Shown here in pieces: positions 22,333 to 30,566 of a stretch of DNA of 64,000 bases. The first letter of the stretch is position 1; each line of letters begins with the position of its first letter. Made by a program: the position numbers and the translations under genes. Where the stretch lies: contig NZ_JADPKA010000110.1 of NCBI RefSeq assembly GCF_023073715.1, positions 372,001 to 436,000 on the forward strand. The letters run 5' to 3'. The notes under the pieces were generated by a model that was given only the letters and a program-made list of their open reading frames with translations, made no database searches and had not been told where the DNA came from. The stretch is from Bradyrhizobium sp. 164. Its GTDB lineage: Bacteria; Pseudomonadota; Alphaproteobacteria; Rhizobiales; Xanthobacteraceae.

Positions 22333-22967
22333 GGGCAATCCACCATGATCTTGTTGGCGAACATCATGCCGAAGTTTGAATTCTCGCCATTGAGGAAGGT
22401 CTGCTCGTTGAGCTTCTGCGCACTCGCGGTGCCGTCGTTCGGTCGCTCCAGCTTCATCTGGCAGCCGGCGGGCGCGCCGACCAGCTTGACCGGATTGTCC
22501 TTGGCCATCTGGAAGTCGATGAAGAAGGAGCGGTCGAATACTTCGAGCACCAGCTGCCTGGGCTTGACGGGGTTCTTCAGCGGTAAGGTGAAGTGCAGGG
22601 TCAGCACCGTATCCTTGTAGTCGAGGAAGTAGTCGACCGGCTCCTGGAACCGTTCCTTCTTGCCGTCGGCCTTCGCGAAGGTGAAGTAGGCGTATTCCTT
22701 CAGCGACTCGACATTGGTCTGCGCCAGCGGCGTTAGCTCCTCGCGCGTATAGGCGCCCTTGGTCTTGCTCTCGAGCCCCTGCACCGCATAGGCCGAGAAC
22801 ATGTCGTCAAAGGTCCAGGCGTGGCGCACGCCGGTGATGGTGCCGTCGGCCGCGTAGAGCAACTCGCTGGTCGCGGTGATCCAGACATGCGGATGCGCGC
22901 GCGCCGGCCCCGCTGCGAGCGACAGGCCGGCGGCGAGCAGCAGACCGAGAAGGATGCGCATGCCCAT
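22329..22967 (-). CDS. DUF1007 family periplasmic protein
   Basis: A 212-residue exported protein: signal peptide MRILLGLLLAAGLSLAAGPARA, then HPHVWITA directly at the mature N-terminus, which is the DUF1007 signature. Such proteins accompany NicO-type transporters and are believed to present metal to or take it from them. The N-terminal His-Pro-His is a natural metal site. The ATG at 22967 overlaps the upstream peptidase stop (TGATG), and a second ATG at 22961 is possible. At its 3' end it overlaps the NicO start. Confidence 0.88.
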   Translation of the reverse strand: MGMRILLGLLLAAGLSLAAGPARAHPHVWITATSELLYAADGTITGVRHAWTFDDMFSAYAVQGLESKTKGAYTREELTPLAQTNVESLKEYAYFTFAKADGKKERFQEPVDYFLDYKDTVLTLHFTLPLKNPVKPRQLVLEVFDRSFFIDFQMAKDNPVKLVGAPAGCQMKLERPNDGTASAQKLNEQTFLNGENSNFGMMFANKIMVDCP

Positions 22968-25048
22968 CACGCCGCCTTCGCGGCGTAGAGCAGGCCGCGC
23001 CGGCGCAGCAGCGCGTCCGGCTCCGGCGGGCGGCCGCGGAAGGCCTCGTAGGCGGCTTCCGGATCGACCGATCCGCCCGAGGCGTAGATGTCGTCATGCA
23101 GGCGCTTGGCGACCGAAGGATCGAAGATGTCGCCGGCCTCCTCAAACGCGCCGAAAGCGTCGGCGTCCATCACCTCCGACCACATGTAGCTGTAATAGCC
23201 GGCGGCATAATGATCGCCGGTGAAGATGTGGCCGAATTGCGTGGGCCGGTGACGCAGCGCGATCTCCTCGGGCATGCCGATCTTCTCCAGCTCGCGTCTC
23301 TCGAAGGCGCGCACGTCCTGCGCGGCGGAAGCCGGCTGAGTGTGGAATTCGAGGTCGATCAGCGCCGAGGAGACGAACTCGACCGTGGCAAAACCCTGGT
23401 TGAATTTTCGCGCAGCAAGGAAGCGTTGCAGGAGGTCGTCCGGCAGCGGCTCGCCGGTCTGGTAGTGGCGCGCGAACTTTTGCAGCACCTCGGGCCGCTC
23501 CTGCCAGTGCTCGTAGAGCTGAGACGGCAGCTCGACGAAATCGGTGAACACGGAGGTGCCCGACAGCGAAGGATAGGTGACGTGGGAGAGCATGCCGTGC
23601 AGGCCGTGGCCGAATTCGTGGAACAGGGTGCGGGCGTCGTCGGGCGACAGCAGCGAAGGCTCGCCCCCGGCTCCCTTGGCAAAATTGCAGATATTGAGAA
23701 CCAGCGGCGCGACCTCGCCGTCGAGCTTCTGCTGATCGCGCAGCGAAGTCATCCAGGCGCCGGAGCGCTTCGAGGGCCGGGCGAAGTAGTCGCCATAGAA
23801 CAGCGCCTTGTGCTTGCCGTCCTTGCCCTTCACCTCCCAAACCCGGACGTCCGGGTGCCAGACCGGAACGTCGCTGCGCTCCTCGAAGGTGATGCCGAAC
23901 AGGCGCGTGGCGCAGTCGAAGGCGGCGGCGATCATGTTGTCGAGCGAAAGATACGGCTTGATCGCAGCGTCATCGAAATTGGCACGCTGAAGACGCAGCT
24001 TCTCGGCGTAGAAGCGCCAGTCCCAGGGGGCGAGCTTGAAGTTGCCGCCTTCGGCCGTGATCAATGCCTGCATGTCGTCGCGGTCGGCGAGCGCGCGCGC
24101 CCTCGCCGGCGTCCAGACCCGCTCCAATAGGCTCCGCACCGCTTCCGGCGTCTTGGCCATGGAGTCTTCGAGTCGATACGCGGCGAAGGTCGGGTAGCCC
24201 AACAGCTTGGCGCTCTCTTCGCGCAGCTTCAGGATCTCGACGATGGTTGCGTTGTTGTCGTTGGAATTGCCGTTGTCGCCCCGCGCGATGAAGGCCTTGT
24301 AGACCTTCTCGCGCAGGTCGCGCCGCGCCGAGCTCTTCAGGAACGATTCGACCGAGGAGCGTGACAGCGTGACGATGGCCTTGCCTTCCATGCCGCGCTC
24401 TTCTGCCGCAGCTTTGGCGCCGGCGACGAAGCTCTCCGGCAGGCCCTCGCGGTCCGCCTCCCCGAGCTCCAGGAACCAGTCCTGCTCGTCGCCGAGCAGG
24501 TGATGGCTGAAGCTGGTGCCGAGCTGGGCGAGCCTCTCGTTGATCTCTGCCATCCGCGTCTTGGCCTCGTCGGAGAGGCCGGCGCCGGAGCGGTGGAAGC
24601 GGGTGTAGGTGCGCTCCAGGAGGCGCAGCTGCTCGGGCGTGAGACCGAGATTGGCGCGGTTCTCGTGCAGCTGGGCGATGCGGCCAAACAGCACGGCGTT
24701 CATCATGATCGGATTCCAGTGCCGCGCCATCCGCAAGGAGACTTCCTTGTCGATCTCCAGGATGGCCGGGTTGGAATGCGCCGAGACGAGGTCGTAGAAA
24801 ACCGCCGCGACCTTGTTCAAGAGCTTGCCCGAGCGCTCCAGCGCCGTGATGGTGTTGGCGAAGTCGGGGGCGGCCGGATCGTTGGTGATCGCCGCGATCT
24901 CGGCGGCATGGTCGGCGAAGGCCTGCTCGAAGGCGGGCAGGAAATGCTCCGGCTTGATCTCGTCGAAAGGCGGGGTCGCGAACGGCGTCACCCAGGCCTT
25001 CAGGAGCGGGTTGGTCTCGGCATCCGTAATTTGGCGGAGTTCTGACAT
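22967..25048 (-). CDS. M3 family oligopeptidase (OpdA/Dcp type)
   Basis: A 693-residue zinc metallopeptidase of the thimet/oligopeptidase A group. The zinc site is HEFGH in LFHEFGHGLHGML (about residue 475) with a downstream Glu. It begins LLKAWVTPFATPPFDEIKPEHFLPAFEQAF, typical of Dcp/PrlC N-termini. Cytoplasmic; it degrades small peptides, including cleaved signal peptides in other bacteria. The ATG at 25048 follows an in-frame GTG. It is translationally overlapped with DUF1007 and NicO downstream, an unusual partner set. Confidence 0.94.
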   Translation of the reverse strand: MSELRQITDAETNPLLKAWVTPFATPPFDEIKPEHFLPAFEQAFADHAAEIAAITNDPAAPDFANTITALERSGKLLNKVAAVFYDLVSAHSNPAILEIDKEVSLRMARHWNPIMMNAVLFGRIAQLHENRANLGLTPEQLRLLERTYTRFHRSGAGLSDEAKTRMAEINERLAQLGTSFSHHLLGDEQDWFLELGEADREGLPESFVAGAKAAAEERGMEGKAIVTLSRSSVESFLKSSARRDLREKVYKAFIARGDNGNSNDNNATIVEILKLREESAKLLGYPTFAAYRLEDSMAKTPEAVRSLLERVWTPARARALADRDDMQALITAEGGNFKLAPWDWRFYAEKLRLQRANFDDAAIKPYLSLDNMIAAAFDCATRLFGITFEERSDVPVWHPDVRVWEVKGKDGKHKALFYGDYFARPSKRSGAWMTSLRDQQKLDGEVAPLVLNICNFAKGAGGEPSLLSPDDARTLFHEFGHGLHGMLSHVTYPSLSGTSVFTDFVELPSQLYEHWQERPEVLQKFARHYQTGEPLPDDLLQRFLAARKFNQGFATVEFVSSALIDLEFHTQPASAAQDVRAFERRELEKIGMPEEIALRHRPTQFGHIFTGDHYAAGYYSYMWSEVMDADAFGAFEEAGDIFDPSVAKRLHDDIYASGGSVDPEAAYEAFRGRPPEPDALLRRRGLLYAAKAA

Positions 25049-25186
25049 CACAAGTCCCGGTTTTTGAGCCGAATTTGTTGTGGCCAGCTATAGCACGCGA
25101 TGGGGCTTTTTTGGGCCGTTTGCCCTTGCTCCCGACCGCCTTTTCGGGGAGATTGCGGCCCTCGAAGACACGGGGTCCCTGAACTC

Positions 25187-25441
25187 ATGAACGCGCCTGC
25201 CTCCTCTTCCCGCCAGATCGCCTGGCCGAGCGTCATCACCGTTATCAGCGCCGCCATCCTGATCGGCGCGGAGGTGTTCGGCGCGGCGTTTGCCGGCGGC
25301 TGGGCGCTCGCGATCCTGTTCGGGCTCGGCGACCAGGGCGCGCACATCCTCCAGGCCGTGCTGTTCGCACTCGGCGTGCTGGTGATGACCGCGTTCATCC
25401 GCACAGCTCAGCGCATCGAGCCGTTCACGACGCGCCGCTGA
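25187..25441 (+). CDS. small two-helix membrane protein, unknown
   Basis: 84 residues, no family recognised. Two hydrophobic helices (VITVISAAILIGAEVFGAAFAGGWALAILF at about 16-45 and HILQAVLFALGVLVMTAFI at about 53-70) follow a short polar N-terminus, with a basic tail. The ATG at 25187 is chosen over earlier non-ATG codons; the ribosome-binding site is weak. It is divergent from the M3 peptidase. Composition and codon use look like neighbouring genes, so I judge it real. Confidence 0.65.
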   Translation: MNAPASSSRQIAWPSVITVISAAILIGAEVFGAAFAGGWALAILFGLGDQGAHILQAVLFALGVLVMTAFIRTAQRIEPFTTRR

Positions 25442-26131
25442 AGCTCGCGCGCGACAGACACGCGCGCGCGGCACAGAAAACTTAACACGTGTTCATCTTC
25501 CGCGTCGCTCGCGCAGCACTGCGCAAGTAGATGTTAGGCAATTCTGTTCTCAGCCTAAAAAAATTCTTGCGAAGCCGATTCAAAACGCTTATGTGCGGAC
25601 TTGCCCAATTTCGCACGTGCCTGTGGTCGTGTGTCAGTCGGTAGGTATCCGGACAAGAGGCCGGACAGCCGCCAAGGGGTGAAGAAGCCGAGGGGCTCTT
25701 CGGACGTGCAGAAGCCGGAAGACTTGAAAGTCGAAAGACTGAAAAGCCGACGGACTGAAAGCAAACCCGGAGCGCCCAGCATCTCTCTCAAGGGATGCCT
25801 TGTCGAAGGTGACTTCACTCTTTGCAACCGTGACTGGCAGCCGGAGGCGAACCGGCGCACCCCGCTCTCAACGGGGGACGCGACTTAAAGCAACGACGGA
25901 TCGGGCTTTTTTGGTCTCTACCGGCAGTCCAACGCCGGCGCGGGCTACTGAAAAGGCTTGTCCTTCATTGCCAGGTGTGCGGGCGGGAACACTCCCAACC
26001 AATCCACGGCAGCACAGTCTGGTTTGAGTTTTTTGGCTTCGTCGCGCCTCCATCGCGCGATTTGGCCAGAGCGCTCTTATCCGACGTCATGTTTTGAACG
26101 GGCCCGTCGCTGGGCCGTTTGGGAGAGTGCC
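25442..26131 (+). promoter_or_regulatory. long speF-type leader region of ornithine decarboxylase
   Basis: A 690-base gene-free stretch before odc. Rfam describes a speF leader RNA upstream of ornithine decarboxylase genes in Rhizobiales, and both position and gene match. Seen here: a purine-rich middle (25670-25770) with GAAGCC...GGCTCTTC pairing, two T runs (about 25910 and 26032) that could end attenuator stems, and a hairpin AACGGgCCC/GGGCCGTT at about 26097-26120 that ends against the ribosome site GGGAGAG. A 17-codon reading frame lies at 25591-25644. Exact RNA limits are not determined. Confidence 0.6.
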
Positions 26132-27274
26132 ATGACCGAACGTATCCAGGAATTCCTGCGCAACCGCCGCAAGGATGGCCTCGACACCGAGCCGTGCCTC
26201 GTCGTCGACCTCGAGGTCGTGCGCGACAATTACCAGAGCTTCGCCAGGGCGCTGCCCGACAGCCGCGTGTTCTATGCCGTCAAGGCGAACCCGGCGCCGG
26301 AAGTGCTGGCCCTGCTCGCCTCCATGGGCTCCTGCTTCGATACCGCGACCGTCGCCGAGATCGAGATGGCGCTGGCCGCTGGAGCGACGCCCGACCGCAT
26401 CTCCTTCGGCAACACGATCAAGAAGGAGCGCGATATCGCGCGCGCCTTCGCGCTGGGCATTCGGCTTTTCGCGGTGGACTGCGCCGCCGAGGTCGAGAAG
26501 GTCGCCCGTGCCGCCCCCGGCGCGAAGGTGTTCTGCCGCATCCTCTATGACTGCGCCGGCGCCGAATGGCCGCTGTCCCGCAAGTTCGGCTGCGACCCGG
26601 AGATGGCGGTCGAGGTGCTCGACGTCGCCAAGCGCCTTGGTTTGGAGCCGTGCGGCATCTCCTTCCATGTCGGCTCGCAGCAGCGCAAGGTGAAGGCGTG
26701 GGACCGTGCGCTGGCGATGGCCTCGCAGGTGTTCCGCGACTGCGCCGAGCGCGGCATCAACCTCTCCATGGTCAACATGGGCGGCGGCTTCCCGACCAAG
26801 TACCTCAAGGACGTGCCGCCGGTAGTGACCTACGGCCGGTCGATCTTCCGCGCGCTGCGCAAGCACTTCGGCAACCAGATCCCGGAGACCATCATCGAGC
26901 CGGGCCGCGGCATGGTGGGCAATGCCGGTATCATCGAATCCGAGGTCGTGCTCATCTCGAAGAAGAGCGACGAGGACGAGGTGCGCTGGGTGTACCTGGA
27001 CATCGGCAAGTTCGGCGGTCTCGCCGAGACGATGGACGAGTCGATCCGTTACGCCATCCGTACCCGTCACGACGGTGCGGACATGACGCCGTGCGTGCTC
27101 GCGGGCCCGACCTGCGACAGCGCCGACGTGCTGTACGAGAAGACCCCGTATCCACTCCCCGTGACGCTCGAGATCGGCGACAAGGTGCTGATCGAAGGCA
27201 CCGGGGCGTATACGTCGACCTACTCGTCGGTGGCGTTCAACGGCATCCCGCCGCTGAAGACGTACCACATCTGA
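26132..27274 (+). CDS. speF: ornithine/lysine decarboxylase, fold-type III (alanine racemase fold)
   Basis: A 380-residue PLP enzyme turning ornithine into putrescine (possibly also lysine into cadaverine, as in related alphaproteobacterial enzymes). The PLP lysine is in FYAVKANPAPEVL (about residue 51). The Gly-rich phosphate site is NMGGGFPTKYLK and EPGRGMVGNAG, and the catalytic Cys is in LAGPTCDSADVLYE. Length matches eukaryote-type ODCs rather than the large E. coli SpeF. The symbol follows the rhizobial leader naming. The ATG follows GGGAGAG; upstream in-frame codons fall in the leader RNA. It supplies putrescine to homospermidine synthase downstream. Confidence 0.93.
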   Translation: MTERIQEFLRNRRKDGLDTEPCLVVDLEVVRDNYQSFARALPDSRVFYAVKANPAPEVLALLASMGSCFDTATVAEIEMALAAGATPDRISFGNTIKKERDIARAFALGIRLFAVDCAAEVEKVARAAPGAKVFCRILYDCAGAEWPLSRKFGCDPEMAVEVLDVAKRLGLEPCGISFHVGSQQRKVKAWDRALAMASQVFRDCAERGINLSMVNMGGGFPTKYLKDVPPVVTYGRSIFRALRKHFGNQIPETIIEPGRGMVGNAGIIESEVVLISKKSDEDEVRWVYLDIGKFGGLAETMDESIRYAIRTRHDGADMTPCVLAGPTCDSADVLYEKTPYPLPVTLEIGDKVLIEGTGAYTSTYSSVAFNGIPPLKTYHI

Positions 27275-27299
27275 TCCGCCTCTCTCTTGAGGCCTGACG

Positions 27300-27325
27300 A
27301 ACCCGGGAGCCGGCTTGCCGGCTCC
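27300..27325 (+). terminator. possible terminator of odc
   Basis: Stem GGAGCCGG-cttg-CCGGCTCC just after the odc stop. No long T run follows, so this may be a processing hairpin rather than a strong terminator. Confidence 0.5.
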
Positions 27326-27404
27326 TCCCTCACAATTTCAATTCTGACGACGTCTTGGACCGATGTGCCTCTCGCATGTCCGTTCAAGCGGGGACTGACG
27401 CGCC

Positions 27405-27992
27405 ATGACTGCTCCTCGGAAGCCACAGATCGCCCTCACTTCGAAAGCCGCTCCGTTCGCGATCCGAGCGGAGCGTGCTGCCGACGTCGCGATGCGTGAA
27501 GCGTTGCTCGATGCCTGCTTTGGCGAGAACCGCCATGGCCGGACCTGCCAGCGCCTGCGCGACGGACGCGCGCCTGCCACAGGCCTTGCCCTGTCGGCCG
27601 TGCGCGAGGGACAGCTCGTGGGAACCGTGCGGCTGTGGCACGTCAGCGCCGGAGGCAGGCCCGCTCTGGTCCTTGGACCGCTGGCGGTCGACTCTGCCTG
27701 CCGCGAACTCGGGATCGGCGCCGCGCTGATGCATCAAGCGCTGGCCGCCGCCCGGGCGCGCGGGCATGGTGCCGTGATCCTGCTCGGCGACGCCCCGTAC
27801 TACGCTCGCTTCGGCTTCTCGCCCGAGAAAACCGGCGCGTTGTCGCTGCCCGGCCCGTTCGAGCGCAACCGGCTGCTGGCGATCGAGTTTGCGGAAGGCG
27901 CGCTCGACGGCGCGGAAGGGATGATCGTTCCGACCGGAGCGGCCCTGCCCAAACGGAGGGCGGTTCGCGCTCTCCAGGCGCACGCGGCCTAA
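27405..27992 (+). CDS. GNAT family N-acetyltransferase
   Basis: A 195-residue acetyltransferase similar to YhbS-like proteins. The acetyl-CoA motif is ALVLGPLAVDSACRELGIGAALM (about residues 86-108), followed by VILLGDAPYYARFGFSPEK. It lies between ornithine decarboxylase and RidA/homospermidine synthase, so an amine or polyamine substrate is conceivable, but nothing in the sequence proves it. ATG with modest GGGGACTGACGC upstream. Confidence 0.85.
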   Translation: MTAPRKPQIALTSKAAPFAIRAERAADVAMREALLDACFGENRHGRTCQRLRDGRAPATGLALSAVREGQLVGTVRLWHVSAGGRPALVLGPLAVDSACRELGIGAALMHQALAAARARGHGAVILLGDAPYYARFGFSPEKTGALSLPGPFERNRLLAIEFAEGALDGAEGMIVPTGAALPKRRAVRALQAHAA

Positions 27993-28139
27993 GGCATTGC
28001 GGTGATCGCAACGACCGAAGCCGCAGCCAGCGGCCATGCCCGGCTGCTGACTTGATGCTGTTCGTTTGGGGTTGCACGGGCCCGAGAAACGCCCTTTAAA
28101 CCCGCGAAACATCCCTCCCTTCAGTTGAGGTCCGAGAGC

Positions 28140-28529
28140 ATGTCCCGTCGCCTGATTTCCACCGGCTCCCCGTTCGAGAAGGCCGCCGGCTATAGCCGCG
28201 CCGTGATCGACGGCGAGTTCGCCTTCGTCGCGGGAACCACGGGCTATGACTACACGACCATGACGATGCCGGCCGACGTCACGAGCCAGTCACGCAACTG
28301 CTTCAAGACCATTGAAGCCGCCCTGAAGGAGGGTGGTTTCGAGATGGCCGACATCGTCCGCGCGACCTACTACCTCACAGACATCAAAGACGCTGACGCC
28401 CATTTCGCCGTCTGCGGCGAAGTCCTCGGCGACATCCGCCCGGCCGCAACGCTTCTGGTCGTCTCGGCGCTCTACAAGCCTGAGATGAAGGTCGAGATCG
28501 AAGTCACCGCCAAGCGCCGCAGCGCCTGA
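28140..28529 (+). CDS. RidA family protein
   Basis: A 129-residue YjgF/YER057c/UK114 protein. Conserved features include ISTGSPFEKAAGYSRAVIDG at the start, FVAGTTGYD, and the late ADIVRATYYLTDI...GDIRPAATLLVV with the substrate-binding Arg. RidA proteins hydrolyse reactive enamines and imines released by PLP enzymes, which suits a place beside a PLP decarboxylase and an imine-forming homospermidine synthase. The ATG at 28140 is preferred to an upstream in-frame alternative. It is probably co-transcribed with hss, 49 bases downstream. Confidence 0.92.
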   Translation: MSRRLISTGSPFEKAAGYSRAVIDGEFAFVAGTTGYDYTTMTMPADVTSQSRNCFKTIEAALKEGGFEMADIVRATYYLTDIKDADAHFAVCGEVLGDIRPAATLLVVSALYKPEMKVEIEVTAKRRSA

Positions 28530-28578
28530 TCCACACCCTCACTCTTTGTCTGCCATCACGTTCCGGAGAAACCATCCC

Positions 28579-30021
28579 ATGAGCCCCGCCTCGCAGATCT
28601 ACGCGAAGATCACCGGTCCCATTGTCATGGTCGGCTTCGGCTCTATCGGCAAAGGCACGTTGCCGCTGATCGAACGGCATCTCGATTACGACAAGTCGCG
28701 CGTCACCGTGATCGATCCCAAGGACGAGGGCCGCAAGGCGCATTGCGAGAAGCACAATGTACGCTTCATCCAGAAGGGCGTGACCAAGGACAATTATCGC
28801 GAGTTGCTGACCCCGCTACTCACCGAAGGCGGCGGTCAGGGCTTTTGTGTCAATCTTTCAGTCGACACCGGCTCCACCGACATCATGGAGCTCTGCAACG
28901 AACTTGGCGCTCTCTACATTGATACCGTCAACGAGCCCTGGCTCGGCTTCTATTTCGACGCTTCGAAGGGCCCGGAAGCGCGCTCCAACTACGCTCTTCG
29001 CGAAGTGACGCTGGCCGCCAAGAAGGCGCGCCCGGCGGGCTCCACGACGGCCGTTTCCTGCTGTGGTGCCAATCCTGGCATGGTCTCTTTCTTCGTCAAG
29101 CAGGCGCTGCTCAACGTCGCCGCGGATCTGAAGCTCAATGCCCCCAAGCCGAAGACCAAGGCCGAATGGGCGGACCTGATGCGGCAGGCCGGCGTCAAGG
29201 GCATTCACATCGCCGAACGCGACACCCAGCGCTCCAGGAACCCGAAAGAGCCTGACGTCTTCGTCAACACCTGGTCGGTGGAAGGTTTCCTGTCGGAAGG
29301 CGTGCAGCCCTCAGAACTCGGTTGGGGCACCCATGAGAAATGGATGCCGGAGAATGCGCGGACCCACGAAGCGGGCTGCGGCGCCGCCATTTATCTAATG
29401 CAGCCGGGCGCCAACACGCGCGTGCGCACCTGGTGCCCGACCCGCGGCGCGCAGTATGGCTTCCTCGTCACCCACAACGAGTCGATCTCGATCTCCGATT
29501 ACTTCACGGTGCGCGACGCATCGGGCACGGCGATCTATCGGCCGACCTGTCACTATGCCTATCATCCGGCCGACGATGCCGTGCTCTCGCTGCATGAAAT
29601 GTTCGGCCGCGCGGCGAAGATGCAGGAAAAGCACCACATCCTCGATGAGAACGAAATCGTCGATGGCATCGACGAGCTCGGCGTGCTGCTGTTCGGCCAT
29701 GACAACAATGCCTATTGGTACGGATCGCAGCTCTCCATCGAAGAGACCCGCAGGCTTGCGCCCTACCAGAACGCCACCGGCTTGCAAGTGACCTCCGCCG
29801 TGCTCGCCGGCATGGTATGGGCGCTGGAGAATCCGAACGAAGGTATCGTCGAAGCCGACGAGATGGATTTCGAACGTCTCTTGGAAATCCAGCTGCCCTA
29901 TCTCGGCCCGGTGAAGGGCTTCTACACCGATTGGACGCCGCTGACCGATCGTCCGGGACTGTTCCCGGAAGACATCGACACGAGCGATCCCTGGCAGTTC
30001 CGGAATATTCTGGTGCGGTGA
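28579..30021 (+). CDS. hss: homospermidine synthase
   Basis: A 480-residue NAD-dependent enzyme joining two putrescines (or putrescine with spermidine) into sym-homospermidine, the main rhizobial polyamine. The Rossmann start is PIVMVGFGSIGKGTLPLIERH (about residues 13-33), with conserved DTVNEPWLGFY, CCGANPGMVSFFVKQAL and later WCPTRGAQYGFLVTHNESISI blocks of the bacterial HSS family. Full length. CGGAGAAACC lies before the ATG. Together with odc it forms an ornithine-to-homospermidine route inside 4 kb. Confidence 0.96.
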   Translation: MSPASQIYAKITGPIVMVGFGSIGKGTLPLIERHLDYDKSRVTVIDPKDEGRKAHCEKHNVRFIQKGVTKDNYRELLTPLLTEGGGQGFCVNLSVDTGSTDIMELCNELGALYIDTVNEPWLGFYFDASKGPEARSNYALREVTLAAKKARPAGSTTAVSCCGANPGMVSFFVKQALLNVAADLKLNAPKPKTKAEWADLMRQAGVKGIHIAERDTQRSRNPKEPDVFVNTWSVEGFLSEGVQPSELGWGTHEKWMPENARTHEAGCGAAIYLMQPGANTRVRTWCPTRGAQYGFLVTHNESISISDYFTVRDASGTAIYRPTCHYAYHPADDAVLSLHEMFGRAAKMQEKHHILDENEIVDGIDELGVLLFGHDNNAYWYGSQLSIEETRRLAPYQNATGLQVTSAVLAGMVWALENPNEGIVEADEMDFERLLEIQLPYLGPVKGFYTDWTPLTDRPGLFPEDIDTSDPWQFRNILVR

Positions 30022-30030
30022 GGGCTCTGC

Positions 30031-30120
30031 CGTCATGTCCGGCCTGTCCCGGGCATCGACGCACGTTCTTTCGCGGGACGCCAAGAACGTGGATGGCCGG
30101 GACAAGCCCAGCGGTGACGC
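30031..30120. repeat. palindromic intergenic repeat
   Basis: CGTCATGTCCGG...GGCGTGACGC-like outer ends are replaced here by CGTCAT and GTGACG, with inner TGTCCCGG/CCGGGACA and CCACGTTCTTGGC-type pairing (ACGTTCTT/AAGAACGT). It lies between the convergent hss and a small membrane protein gene. Confidence 0.7.
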
Positions 30121-30135
30121 CGCAACTGGCTGTCG

Positions 30136-30465
30136 TTATTTCTCCTTGATCGGCGGCGCGATCTTCTCCGCAGGCGCCGCCGGCAGCGCGGGCTTGGTCG
30201 CCGCGCCTTGCGTCTGGGATTCGGGCCGTGCGGGCTCGGGAGCCGGCGTGGTCGGGCGATCACCGCCGGGCTTGGACTCCGCAGGCGTCTTGCCCTGATC
30301 GTCCGAAGGAGTGCCCTGGAGCGGTGGCGTTGCCTGCGCCATCTGCATCCGGTTCTCGGCGCGAATCTGCGCCAGCGACAGGCCCGACACCACGACGCCC
30401 GCGGCGAACAGCGAGCAGGCGATCATCAGGTCGAGTTTCAGTCTGCGCTTCTCATTGCCTGTCAT
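30136..30465 (-). CDS. small single-pass protein with a Pro/Ala-rich tail, unknown
   Basis: 109 residues. A basic N-terminus (NEKRRLKLDL) precedes one membrane helix (MIACSLFAAGVVVSGLSL, about residues 14-31). The rest is a low-complexity periplasmic tail rich in Pro, Ala, Thr and Glu. No family recognised. The ATG at 30465 gives the standard N-in membrane start; earlier frame codons are Pro/Arg-rich and unlikely. Probable membrane-anchored periplasmic linker. Confidence 0.6.
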   Translation of the reverse strand: MTGNEKRRLKLDLMIACSLFAAGVVVSGLSLAQIRAENRMQMAQATPPLQGTPSDDQGKTPAESKPGGDRPTTPAPEPARPESQTQGAATKPALPAAPAEKIAPPIKEK

Positions 30466-30566
30466 GTCGATCACCGCGTTTGCCCGCGGGACCAACGAAA
30501 TGGCCGCGCGCGGGTTCCGCGCCTGCCCGGGCGGGAACCGCACCCCTGCGCGCTAAAACGCCGCGC

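Noticed and set aside
21595..22620. Plus-strand frame starting with a Met/Val-rich stretch
   Set aside because: The Met/Val run is the complement of the NicO His-rich loop codons.
25601..25888. 95-codon frame in the speF leader
   Set aside because: Begins with TTG, has no ribosome site and basic low-complexity content; the region is better explained as leader RNA.
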